A stretch of 15,254 bases of DNA from Nitrospira sp. (GTDB lineage Bacteria; Nitrospirota; Nitrospiria; Nitrospirales; Nitrospiraceae): contig JAIWOH010000110.1 of the NCBI GenBank assembly GCA_020216985.1, positions 1-15,254 on the forward strand, in the 5' to 3' direction. Of this stretch, positions 1-5,615 are shown piece by piece (the first letter of the stretch is position 1; each line of letters starts with the position of its first letter). The notes below the pieces were generated by a model. It saw only the letters and a list, made by a program, of their open reading frames with translations. It was not told the DNA's origin and ran no database searches. Both the position numbers and the translations under genes were made by a program.

Positions 1-252
1 CAGATCCATGCCCATCGGTTCAAGGGGGAGCAGAATGTCCGCGAAAATGATCGCGGCGTCGAGGGGAAACCGATCGATCGGTTGGAGCGTCACTTGAGCG
101 GCCAGTTCCGGCGTCCTGCACATCTCAAGAATCGAGTGTTTGGCGCGCAGCGCCCGGTACTCGGCCATATAGCGCCCGGCTTGGCGCATGAACCAGACCG
201 GGGTACAGTCGACCGGCTCTCGGCGGCAGGCTCTCAAAAAACGATCGTTCAT
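1..252 (-). CDS. hemE: Uroporphyrinogen decarboxylase, N-terminal part (cut by window edge)
   Basis: This cytoplasmic enzyme decarboxylates the four acetate side chains of uroporphyrinogen III to give coproporphyrinogen III in haem synthesis. The visible 84 codons begin [15 protein letters not shown] and carry the family's N-terminal signature: [17 protein letters not shown] at about residues 17-33, with the substrate-binding Arg and the QAGRY motif, followed by [14 protein letters not shown] at about 71-84, which includes the conserved catalytic-region Asp. The rest of the gene lies off the left edge. I place the start at the ATG at 252-250; an in-frame ATG at 261-259 would add three residues (MRR). 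Neither has a Shine-Dalgarno sequence. An extended -10 box ends about seven bases before the chosen ATG, so the transcript may be leaderless. The identification rests on motif recognition and is strong; the start is less certain. Confidence 0.93.
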   Translation of the reverse strand, partial: MNDRFLRACRREPVDCTPVWFMRQAGRYMAEYRALRAKHSILEMCRTPELAAQVTLQPIDRFPLDAAIIFADILLPLEPMGMDL

Positions 253-259
253 TCTGCGC

Positions 260-268
260 ATTGTAGCA
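260..268 (-). promoter_or_regulatory. Extended -10 promoter element of hemE
   Basis: Read on the minus strand, the bases are TGCTACAAT, an extended -10 box (TG, one base, TACAAT). The predicted transcription start falls at 253-252, on or next to the A of the hemE ATG. No good -35 box lies 17 bp upstream (GGAATA), as is common for extended -10 promoters. The same nine bases occur at 3816-3824, upstream of the fmdB-like gene. Sequence pattern only. Confidence 0.5.
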
Positions 269-490
269 GGGTGTCGAAAAACTATTCCAGGTCTTTCAAC
301 CGGGTCCTGAGAACCCGCCCCGTGTTGATCACACATTCTCTTTCTAGGGATGTCATCTCGACACGCTCGGTTTTTCAGAATTTCGACTCCCGACGCGCTG
401 GACTGGCGGCAGGGACGATGCAAGAGAGCAGGCGGTCCACTCCGGCGACGGCCACGCAAAAAATAGTCGGAGTCATCATCAGGAAGCGGT

Positions 491-518
491 TTTATTTTTG
501 GAGAGCTGCGTGTATAAT
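491..518 (+). promoter_or_regulatory. Putative promoter of the desaturase gene
   Basis: A consensus -10 hexamer TATAAT occupies 513-518. The best -35 candidate is the weak TTTATT at 491-496, 16 bp upstream, inside an AT-rich stretch. Transcription would begin near 525, giving an untranslated leader of roughly 140 bases before the ATG at 666. The -10 box is clear; the -35 is doubtful. Confidence 0.5.
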
Positions 519-665
519 GCGCCCCTGTCATACGTGAGATCGGACTCTGCGGCTTACATTCATTTTCATCACACAAACGCCGCCGAATTCAGCTCCAAGA
601 GAGACGGTTGTGTCCTGTCTTCAACGCCGCCTTGCATCAGTCTCTACGACACGGAGGTATATGGA

Positions 666-1733
666 ATGGCCAACATGCTGACGCCCCCCTCTGATGAAAA
701 GCCGAAAACGACGAGCCGGGATCGATGGTACTCGTTTCTTCGCTGGTTCGACTCGTGGGCCGGCCTGGAGCACATGAAGGTGGAGGGCCCTCCCAAGTTC
801 GATTGGATTCGCAGCATTCCGTTTATCGCGGTCCATCTCATGTGTCTGGGAGTCTTTTGGGTGGGCTGGAGCTGGACGGCCGTCGGCGTGGCGGTGGCCT
901 TTTATTTCATTCGCATGTTCGCGATTACCGGGTGGTATCACCGGTACTTTTCACATCGCACGTTCAAGACGTCCCGCGCCACTCAGTTCGCCTTCGCGGT
1001 TCTGGGCGGCATGTGCGTGCAACGCGGCCCCCTCTGGTGGGCGGGTCATCACCGTCACCACCATATCGCCTCCGACACGCCGGACGACGTACACTCGCCG
1101 CGGCAGAGAGGGTTTTTCTGGTCTCACATGGGCTGGTTTACTTCTCAAACGCATTTCGCTCCCCGATTCAAGGCGATCGCCGATTTTTATAAGTTTCCGG
1201 AACTGCGGTTCCTGGATCGATTCGACATCGTGATTCCGGTCCTGACCGGATTCGCCATGTTCGGGTTGGGTCGCGTACTGGAAATTTCCGCTCCGCATCT
1301 CGGCACCAACGGCCCCCAAATGCTCATCTGGGGATTTTTTATCTCGACCGTCGCCCTTGCCCACGGCACCTTCACTATCAACTCTCTGTCGCACGTCTAC
1401 GGATCGCAGCGTTACCAAACGGGAGACGACAGCCGGAACAATTTCATCCTTGCCCTCATTACCATGGGAGAAGGTTGGCATAATAATCACCATTATTACC
1501 CCGCCTCCACCAGGCAGGGATTCTATTGGTGGGAAATCGACCTCACCTACTACGGGCTGAAGTTGCTGGAACGACTGGGCCTGGTATGGGACATTCGAGA
1601 AGTGCCCGAATACGTGCGGGAAGGAAAACCGAAGCAGGAATCGGCCAAACAGGAACCGGATCGTAGCATTCTGAAACGTCCCATCGACATGACGATCCCC
1701 GTTCAAGCGCCCGCCGAGAACATCCCGGCCTAA
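666..1733 (+). CDS. Membrane fatty acid desaturase (acyl-CoA delta-9 type)
   Basis: The 355-residue protein belongs to the integral-membrane, di-iron fatty acid desaturase family; by likeness to stearoyl-CoA and acyl-lipid delta-9 desaturases it should insert a double bond into saturated acyl chains and so tune membrane fluidity. All three histidine boxes are present: HRYFSH (92-97), HRHHH (129-133) and HNNHH (272-276). Hydrophobic segments lie near 51-88, 184-203 and 217-233. The box spacing and the NSLSHVYGSQRY segment (239-250) fit the acyl-CoA desaturase branch. The tail after residue 320 is charged, proline-rich and not recognisable. The start is the ATG seven bases after GGAGGT (653-658); the open frame runs further upstream, but that part overlaps the promoter. 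No electron-donor gene is adjacent. The class is secure; acyl-CoA versus acyl-lipid substrate is not. Confidence 0.92.
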   Translation: MANMLTPPSDEKPKTTSRDRWYSFLRWFDSWAGLEHMKVEGPPKFDWIRSIPFIAVHLMCLGVFWVGWSWTAVGVAVAFYFIRMFAITGWYHRYFSHRTFKTSRATQFAFAVLGGMCVQRGPLWWAGHHRHHHIASDTPDDVHSPRQRGFFWSHMGWFTSQTHFAPRFKAIADFYKFPELRFLDRFDIVIPVLTGFAMFGLGRVLEISAPHLGTNGPQMLIWGFFISTVALAHGTFTINSLSHVYGSQRYQTGDDSRNNFILALITMGEGWHNNHHYYPASTRQGFYWWEIDLTYYGLKLLERLGLVWDIREVPEYVREGKPKQESAKQEPDRSILKRPIDMTIPVQAPAENIPA

Positions 1734-1785
1734 GCTCGCTCTCAATTCAGGAGATGGCGGGTCGGCAGAATGACTCAATGGTCAC

Positions 1786-1816
1786 GGCGGTCAAGCCTGT
1801 CGACCGGCAGGCCGCC
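1786..1816 (+). terminator. Hairpin after the desaturase gene, possible terminator
   Basis: About 50 bases after the desaturase stop, GCCTG (1795-1799) pairs with CAGGC (1808-1812), and outer GGCG (1786-1789) pairs with CGCC (1813-1816) across a five-base bulge. No T-tract follows, so intrinsic termination is doubtful. A run of seven G at 1841-1847 flanked by AAACC and GGTTT could form a second weak structure. The 152-bp gap lies between convergent genes, where a terminator is expected. Confidence 0.3.
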
Positions 1817-1885
1817 CTTATCGAAGCCATGATTCAAACCGGGGGGGTTTTGTAGGCGAAGCCCGTAACGGCGTGCCGTCTCTTC

Positions 1886-2359
1886 TTAAACCCACTCCGA
1901 CTCATTGTTCGATGCCGGTTGAGCTGGCAGTTGAGCGGCCAATGACCGACGGATTCTCCCGCTTTCCAGATCGATCGTTTCGAGCTCATCTGGGTGTACG
2001 ACCCATGCATCGCCCGCGTTCAGTTCAAATCGATAGTGCTCTTTTTTGAGCGAGAACCATTCCACATATGGGTGCGGCATCAGGTTGGGGTGCGGGTCAA
2101 GCGAGATGAGGTTGACCGTTCCGATTTGAGGATTCTCCATGTCACCGATGACCTGTACAGCCGTTTCATCATCATCTTCAAATCGGCTGTTTCGAAACTG
2201 AATCACTTCCCCCGCAATATCGGCTTTGAAGTCCCCCAGCAAAAAGAAATCGACCGCACCAACACCGGCAAACACGACCTGGCCGACGACCGTCCCCGCC
2301 GTACGGTTATCGAGAAATCCTTCGCGCACCCAGCGACCGTTTCCAAATTTTTGCGCCAT
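1886..2359 (-). CDS. Conserved-looking protein of unknown function, 157 residues
   Basis: I cannot assign a function. The predicted protein starts MAQKFGNGRWVREGFLDNRT, has no signal peptide or membrane segment and looks like a soluble, beta-rich domain: alternating V/F/G stretches at about 20-57 (TVVGQVVFAGVGAVDFFLLG), an acidic patch EDDDE (61-65), a central NLISLDPHPNLMPHPYVEWF segment (83-102) with several conserved-looking His, Pro and aromatic residues, and a DAWVVHPDELE stretch near 117-127. From memory the layout resembles uncharacterised proteins in other environmental bacteria, but I cannot name a family. The ATG at 2359 is chosen because the open frame upstream of it overlaps the end of the transporter gene in another frame. 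It is the last gene of a probable minus-strand operon, 47 bases after the transporter stop. A TATAAG at 2411-2406 could be an internal -10 box. Confidence 0.75.
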   Translation of the reverse strand: MAQKFGNGRWVREGFLDNRTAGTVVGQVVFAGVGAVDFFLLGDFKADIAGEVIQFRNSRFEDDDETAVQVIGDMENPQIGTVNLISLDPHPNLMPHPYVEWFSLKKEHYRFELNAGDAWVVHPDELETIDLESGRIRRSLAAQLPAQPASNNESEWV

Positions 2360-2406
2360 GCGATACCTGCCGTTTCTATCCGTGATGACCGTCGCCCACC
2401 CCTCGC

Positions 2407-3285
2407 TTATACTGTGCGCTCCGATCCCGAATCGGCCACGAGGGGAACGGCCGGGGGAGATTGGCTCGCAAAGGCGCCCGTCAGCACTGCGACCAAAATG
2501 AGCGCGCTGCCGATCCATCCTTGCAGATCCAACGTTTCGCCGAGAAAATACCATGAGAGCCATGCGGCATAGACCGGCTCGGAAGCGAAGATCAAGGCCA
2601 CTTGCTGCGCGGGAACGAGCTGCTGCACCCACATCTGCACGGCGAAGGCTCCCGTGGCCAACACTCCCGTAACCCCCAACCCGATCAACAAAACCGTCGT
2701 CGGCGCAAAGGCCCCGGGCGGCGCATGCTCCCACCATGCAATGGGGACAAACAACGCCGTGACGGCGATCATCTGCCAAGCCAGGAGCGACGGAGCATCG
2801 AAGAGGCGGGTGAATCGCTCAAGGCAAATGATGTGACCTGCAAAAGCCGCCGCGCAGCCGATCGTCAAGAGGTCGCCGATGTTCACATCGGCGCTGGGTT
2901 TCACCAACAACCACAGCCCGGCCACGGCCACCGTCGCCGCGAACAGGATCCGCCCTCCGAATCGCCTTAAAAAGAGCGGCACGAATATCACATAGAGTAC
3001 CGTCAAAAAGGCGGAATTGGAGGCGCTGGTGTACCGGAGCCCGACGGTCTGCAACACGTAGCCGCAAAAGAGAAACAATGTTGCCACGGCACCGGCGGCG
3101 ACCACCGGCTTTTCACGCACAAGCCGTCGGTTCACCGCCGCGAACCACATTCCAATCAGGGCGGTCCCCAATAAAAATCTCAGGCATAAAAACGAGAGAG
3201 GGGGAATTTGATCGAGAGCCACCTTTGTGGCCGGAAACGTCGCCCCCCAAATCACGGTCGTCAAGAGCAGGACGAAGCGAGGCAT
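2407..3285 (-). CDS. EamA-family (drug/metabolite transporter superfamily) permease
   Basis: The 292-residue inner-membrane protein has about ten hydrophobic helices arranged as two EamA repeats, roughly residues 3-130 and 138-275. The first repeat opens with LLTTVIWGATFPATKVALDQ and contains the typical FLCLRFLLGT; the second ends with IFASEPVYAAWLSWYFLGETL followed by a final helix, a hallmark of this family (the EPV...GE motif). Family members export or import small metabolites such as amino acids or nucleosides; the substrate cannot be read from sequence. The length is usual for the family (about 290-300). The ATG has no good Shine-Dalgarno sequence, which suggests translation as part of a longer transcript from the two small genes upstream. 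The tail after residue 280 is polar. Confidence 0.9.
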   Translation of the reverse strand: MPRFVLLLTTVIWGATFPATKVALDQIPPLSFLCLRFLLGTALIGMWFAAVNRRLVREKPVVAAGAVATLFLFCGYVLQTVGLRYTSASNSAFLTVLYVIFVPLFLRRFGGRILFAATVAVAGLWLLVKPSADVNIGDLLTIGCAAAFAGHIICLERFTRLFDAPSLLAWQMIAVTALFVPIAWWEHAPPGAFAPTTVLLIGLGVTGVLATGAFAVQMWVQQLVPAQQVALIFASEPVYAAWLSWYFLGETLDLQGWIGSALILVAVLTGAFASQSPPAVPLVADSGSERTV

Positions 3286-3333
3286 CGTTCAATCCGAAGC
3301 ACGGGGCCGAAGCGTCGGGAGGCAATCCGTGCG

Positions 3334-3358
3334 CCTCATCCCCTTGTTGAGGATTTTT
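3334..3358. terminator. Small hairpin with T-tract in a 76-bp gap between minus-strand genes
   Basis: On the plus strand CCTCA (3334-3338) pairs with TGAGG (3348-3352) across a nine-base loop, followed by ATTTTT. That orientation would stop plus-strand or antisense transcripts. For the minus-strand operon the T-tract becomes an A-tract before the stem. An alternative pairing, GCACGG (3299-3304) with CCGTGC (3327-3332), lies next to it. The stem is short; function is uncertain. Confidence 0.25.
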
Positions 3359-3361
3359 CGA

Positions 3362-3565
3362 TCAGGGCTTACAGAGAGAACACCGCCGCTGTTCCGTGAC
3401 GCCCGCCTGCTCCATGGCACGGAGCGCCCGCTCCTTGTCCGGGTAATCGAACCACCCACCCTCCCAGAAATCACTGGAAGTGGCATTCGACGGGATTTCC
3501 GAACATCGATCACGATGCAACGTCGCCCGATCGATCGATCGGGCGACGTGGACCCAGTACGTCAT
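3362..3565 (-). CDS. Small predicted zinc-binding protein (HxxxC...CxxC), 67 residues
   Basis: The protein begins MTYWVHVARSIDRATLHRD. It has two metal-ligand pairs: H17 and C21 in LHRDRC, and C62 and C65 in RRCSLC. Between them lie an aromatic DFWEGGWFDYP stretch (32-42) and an amphipathic KERALRAMEQAG helix (44-55). This order, a His/Cys near the start, an aromatic turn, an Ala-rich helix and a final CxxC, resembles small Ada-like or micrococcal-nuclease-associated zinc modules, though I do not claim that family. Function is unknown; nucleic-acid or protein binding is a guess. The ATG at 3565 lies 33 bases after the stop of the 58-residue gene and has no clear Shine-Dalgarno sequence. A GTG at 3616 in the same frame would overlap that gene. 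A perfect 30-bp palindrome covers codons 6-16. Confidence 0.72.
   Translation of the reverse strand: MTYWVHVARSIDRATLHRDRCSEIPSNATSSDFWEGGWFDYPDKERALRAMEQAGVTEQRRCSLCKP
3520..3549. repeat. Perfect 30-bp palindrome inside the small zinc-protein gene
   Basis: The left half ACGTCGCCCGATCGA (3520-3534) is followed without spacer by its exact reverse complement TCGATCGGGCGACGT (3535-3549). The core contains three overlapping GATC sites. In RNA it could fold into a stem of about 13 bp with a four-base loop within the first 50 bases of the coding region. The bases flanking it do not extend the symmetry. Confidence 0.95.
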
Positions 3566-3597
3566 ATCGAGCCGGATAGAATGCGAATGACGAGCAA

Positions 3598-3774
3598 TCA
3601 GGGAAGGAGTTGCCACTCATCCTTTTCAATGAAGACCTTTTGGCCCGTCTCCAGCTTTTTCAGATCGTCTTTCTCGAACAGCCGCATGTATCGCTCGATG
3701 CGATCATCGTCGTCGATCCGCTCTTCCTGCATCACCCCACTGTGGCCCTTATATCGTCTAATAAGCACCGGCAT
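3598..3774 (-). CDS. Small acidic protein of unknown function, 58 residues
   Basis: This short gene has a strong AGGAGG ribosome binding site six bases before its ATG (3774-3772) and ends at a TGA (3600-3598). The product begins MPVLIRRYKGHSG and continues with an acidic, helix-prone stretch (ERIDDDDRIERYMRLFEKDD, about 18-37), then LKKLETGQKVFIEKDEWQLLP. There is no cysteine, signal peptide or membrane segment. I do not recognise a family. It is the first gene of a minus-strand group with the 67-residue zinc protein, the EamA transporter and the 157-residue protein. A TTGACC / TATTGT promoter 40-75 bases upstream would drive it. The ribosome binding site, promoter and protein-like composition make it likely to be real despite its size. 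Confidence 0.72.
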   Translation of the reverse strand: MPVLIRRYKGHSGVMQEERIDDDDRIERYMRLFEKDDLKKLETGQKVFIEKDEWQLLP

Positions 3775-3815
3775 TGGTTTCCTCCTCCGACACTGGTCGT
3801 TTCAGAACAAAATCG

Positions 3816-3824
3816 TGCTACAAT
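3816..3824 (+). promoter_or_regulatory. Extended -10 promoter element of the fmdB-like gene
   Basis: The bases TGCTACAAT form an extended -10 box identical to the one before hemE. There is no good -35. Transcription would start near 3831, leaving a leader of about 90 bases that contains a GCCGG...CCGGC hairpin. The box overlaps the -10 of the opposing promoter. Confidence 0.5.
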
Positions 3825-3849
3825 AAACGCAATGTCATCGCCCGGTCAA
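3820..3849 (-). promoter_or_regulatory. Putative promoter of the small-gene/EamA operon
   Basis: On the minus strand TTGACC (3849-3844) is separated by 18 bp from TATTGT (3825-3820). Five of six -35 and four of six -10 bases match the sigma-70 consensus. The start would be near 3813, about 40 bases before the 58-residue gene. Its -10 shares bases 3820-3824 with the -10 of the plus-strand promoter. Confidence 0.45.
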
Positions 3850-3922
3850 GGGCGTCCACGCGGCGCTTGCACGGCTGTCTCCGGACCGCCGGCTGATCCG
3901 GCCTAAAGAAAGAACGTCAGTC

Positions 3923-4243
3923 ATGCCACTGTATGAATACCGTTGCGAAGCGTGCTCGACACATTTTGAAGCCGCCCAATCGGTTCATGACCGCATTGAG
4001 GACACCGAGTGCCCCTCGTGTCACGCCAGGCAGGCCACCCGGCTGCTTTCTTCTTTTTCATCGAAAATCGTCGGAACTCACAAGCCCGGCTTCGTCGAAA
4101 TGAAAGCCGCCGCCATGAATCAAGAGCGGATGGAGCGGTTCGCCAAACTGCCGCCCTTGGACGTAAAACGCGACATGCCTCGTCCGAATGCCTATTGCGG
4201 ATGGGAGTCCGCCACGGAATCGGACCCCTCTTCTGAACCATAA
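3923..4243 (+). CDS. FmdB-type zinc ribbon protein
   Basis: The 106-residue protein opens with MPLYEYRCEACSTHFE and carries two CxxC knuckles, C8/C11 and C31/C34 (CPSCHARQATRLLSSFSS), the layout of the FmdB/CxxC_CxxC_SSSS zinc ribbon family. Members are small putative regulatory or metal-handling proteins; the original FmdB was linked to formamidase/amidase gene clusters, but a function is not established and no amidase gene is nearby. The N-terminal 45 residues are the conserved domain; the rest (IVGTHKPGFVEMKAAAMNQE onward) is a variable tail with one more Cys in NAYCGW. The start is the ATG giving the invariant MPLYEY. The ribosome binding site is weak (AAAGAAAG). It faces the small-gene/EamA operon and precedes the substrate-binding protein by 70 bases. 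Confidence 0.88.
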   Translation: MPLYEYRCEACSTHFEAAQSVHDRIEDTECPSCHARQATRLLSSFSSKIVGTHKPGFVEMKAAAMNQERMERFAKLPPLDVKRDMPRPNAYCGWESATESDPSSEP

Positions 4244-4313
4244 AAATGAGTCGTCTCTTTTTCGCTCCTATATCGGGCCATTCCTTTTCACGCCTCCGTC
4301 GCACAGAGGCGCC

Positions 4314-5135
4314 ATGAACGTCGCGAGAGCCGTTGTTATCGCCTTGGCGCTGCTCTTGATGTTGGCGACAGGTTCAGTCCTGGCGTTCGAGCCGGCGGGA
4401 AACCTTATTATCGTCGGAAACGGCCCGGAACAAACCGTTATGGAGGCCCTCGCTCGCGCTTTTGAAAAGGCGCACCCGAGGGCCTACATCGACGTGCTGT
4501 GGGATACCCAATTGAATCCCCCTGAGATGGTCAAACGCGGTCAAGCCCATATCGCGGTCTCGGCTTCAGCCCATCCGGATCTGGCCTCCACGCAAATCGG
4601 ATGGGACGGGATCGGCATCTTGGTTCACCTGTCCAACTTCACCAAAGAACTCACAAAGCAGCAGGTCGCTCTCATCTTTACCGGAGCCGTCAAGGAATGG
4701 TCCGAGGTGGGAGGACCGGAGACCAGGGTCTCGCTGATCGACCGCCCGCGCAGTCAACACATTCGCGACGCCTTCGAATCGCAATTGGAGATCGTTGGAA
4801 AAATTTCCGATAGCGCGAAGACGATCGACTCCGATGACCTGGTCGTGAAAACCGTCGCGGGCACGCTGCCGCCGCTGTCAGCCGTCGCCTATATTTCTTT
4901 GAGTTCCGGTCTATCGGCGGTCTCAAGCGGTGTTGCCGTTCGCTTGCTCCCCATCGATAAAGTCGAACCCGAAGCACCGACCGTGCGCGACGGCCGCTAC
5001 GGCCTCCGTCGCCCCTTGTTGCTGCTATGCCGACCGCAGCCCGATCCGTTGGTCCAAGCCTTCATGACCTTCGCCCGCTCGGCCCCCGGTCAGGCGATCG
5101 TCGGGAACGAGTATATTTCGTTGCAGAGCGAATAA
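4314..5135 (+). CDS. Exported PstS-like substrate-binding protein
   Basis: The 273-residue product has a signal peptide (MNVARAVVIALALLLMLATG, cleavage likely after SVLA at 24) and a periplasmic-binding fold of the PstS/PBP-like type. Diagnostic segments are LIIVGNGPEQTVMEALARAF (31-50), the DGIGILVHLSN stretch (98-108), LTKQQVALIFTGAVKEWSEV (113-132), which matches the hinge and IFTG..W.EVGG motif of phosphate-binding proteins, and YGLRRPLLLL (229-238). The SGT phosphate-binding triad expected after the arginine near RPRSQHIRDAFES (144-156) is replaced, so the ligand may not be phosphate. No permease or ATPase gene is adjacent. The ATG follows AGAGG by four bases; an open frame upstream overlaps the end of the fmdB-like gene and is not signal-like. 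The IPT/TIG gene follows after 18 bases, probably in the same operon. Confidence 0.8.
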   Translation: MNVARAVVIALALLLMLATGSVLAFEPAGNLIIVGNGPEQTVMEALARAFEKAHPRAYIDVLWDTQLNPPEMVKRGQAHIAVSASAHPDLASTQIGWDGIGILVHLSNFTKELTKQQVALIFTGAVKEWSEVGGPETRVSLIDRPRSQHIRDAFESQLEIVGKISDSAKTIDSDDLVVKTVAGTLPPLSAVAYISLSSGLSAVSSGVAVRLLPIDKVEPEAPTVRDGRYGLRRPLLLLCRPQPDPLVQAFMTFARSAPGQAIVGNEYISLQSE

Positions 5136-5153
5136 GTTTGCACAGGAGGTTCT

Positions 5154-5609
5154 ATGCGCCTTCAGCTCCTCTCTCGGATCATGATCATCTCTTCATCGCT
5201 CCTTATGCCGCCGCTTTCCCATACGGTCTATGCCGAGGAGGGAGCCGTGGTCGAAGGATCGGGCTTTACGCTGTACGATATGAAATCGATCGAGGGGTCG
5301 GATGAGCGCACGATTCAGCAAGACCCGGTCTGCGATCGCAGCAAACGGCCGAAAATTCTCTCCGTAGAGCCGGACGAGGCCAAGCCGGGCGAGAAAGTCA
5401 CGATCAAGGGGGAAAATTTCGGAACCAAGGAATGTTTTCACGGCGTCGCGTTCAGCGCTGCCGGCGCGGCAACCATCGAATACACCTTCATCAACGACAC
5501 GACCATTGAGGCCACGGTGCCTAATGTTCCGGCCGGCATGTCTTTCATCGACATTGTGACGGGAGGAGGCAACGCCCGGTCGAAAGCTTTCCTGGTGCTG
5601 GCTAAGTAA
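5154..5609 (+). CDS. Exported IPT/TIG-domain protein
   Basis: The 151-residue protein has a signal peptide (hydrophobic core IMIISSSLLMPPLS, cleavage likely after VYA at 27) and a single IPT/TIG immunoglobulin-like domain. It starts at about residue 66 with RPKILSVEPDEAKPGEKVTI, continues with the typical KGENFG turn (85-90), and ends with IEATVPNVPAGMSFIDIVTG (118-137), the usual strand F/G region of the fold. Two cysteines, C60 and C94, could form a disulfide across the start of the domain. IPT/TIG domains bind proteins or sugars at cell surfaces; here a periplasmic or surface role is inferred and no partner is known. A perfect AGGAGG lies six bases before the ATG, and the gene starts 18 bases after the substrate-binding protein, so the two are probably expressed together. 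Confidence 0.82.
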   Translation: MRLQLLSRIMIISSSLLMPPLSHTVYAEEGAVVEGSGFTLYDMKSIEGSDERTIQQDPVCDRSKRPKILSVEPDEAKPGEKVTIKGENFGTKECFHGVAFSAAGAATIEYTFINDTTIEATVPNVPAGMSFIDIVTGGGNARSKAFLVLAK

Positions 5610-5615
5610 TCGACC

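Larger units (their letters stand above)
253..665. other. Intergenic promoter region between hemE and the desaturase gene
   Basis: These 413 bp separate two genes that point away from each other. I see the extended -10 of hemE near the left end and a TATAAT box for the desaturase at 513-518, which leaves a desaturase leader of about 140 bases. Open frames crossing the stretch have no ribosome binding site and no recognisable protein. Apart from the promoter boxes I found no repeat, RNA gene or convincing operator. Confidence 0.6.

Noticed and set aside
82..537. Plus-strand 151-codon open frame at the left end
   Set aside because: It lies antisense to hemE and then crosses the promoter region; no ribosome binding site and no protein-like composition.
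498..665. Upstream extension of the desaturase by 56 codons
   Set aside because: The extension overlaps the TATAAT promoter box, while GGAGGT is well placed before the ATG at 666.
951..1778. Minus-strand 275-codon open frame under the desaturase
   Set aside because: Fully antisense to a gene with intact histidine boxes; a shadow of its codon pattern.
2360..2779. Longer form of the 157-residue protein starting at 2779
   Set aside because: The added part is out of frame with, and buried in, the EamA transporter coding region and has no family-like sequence.
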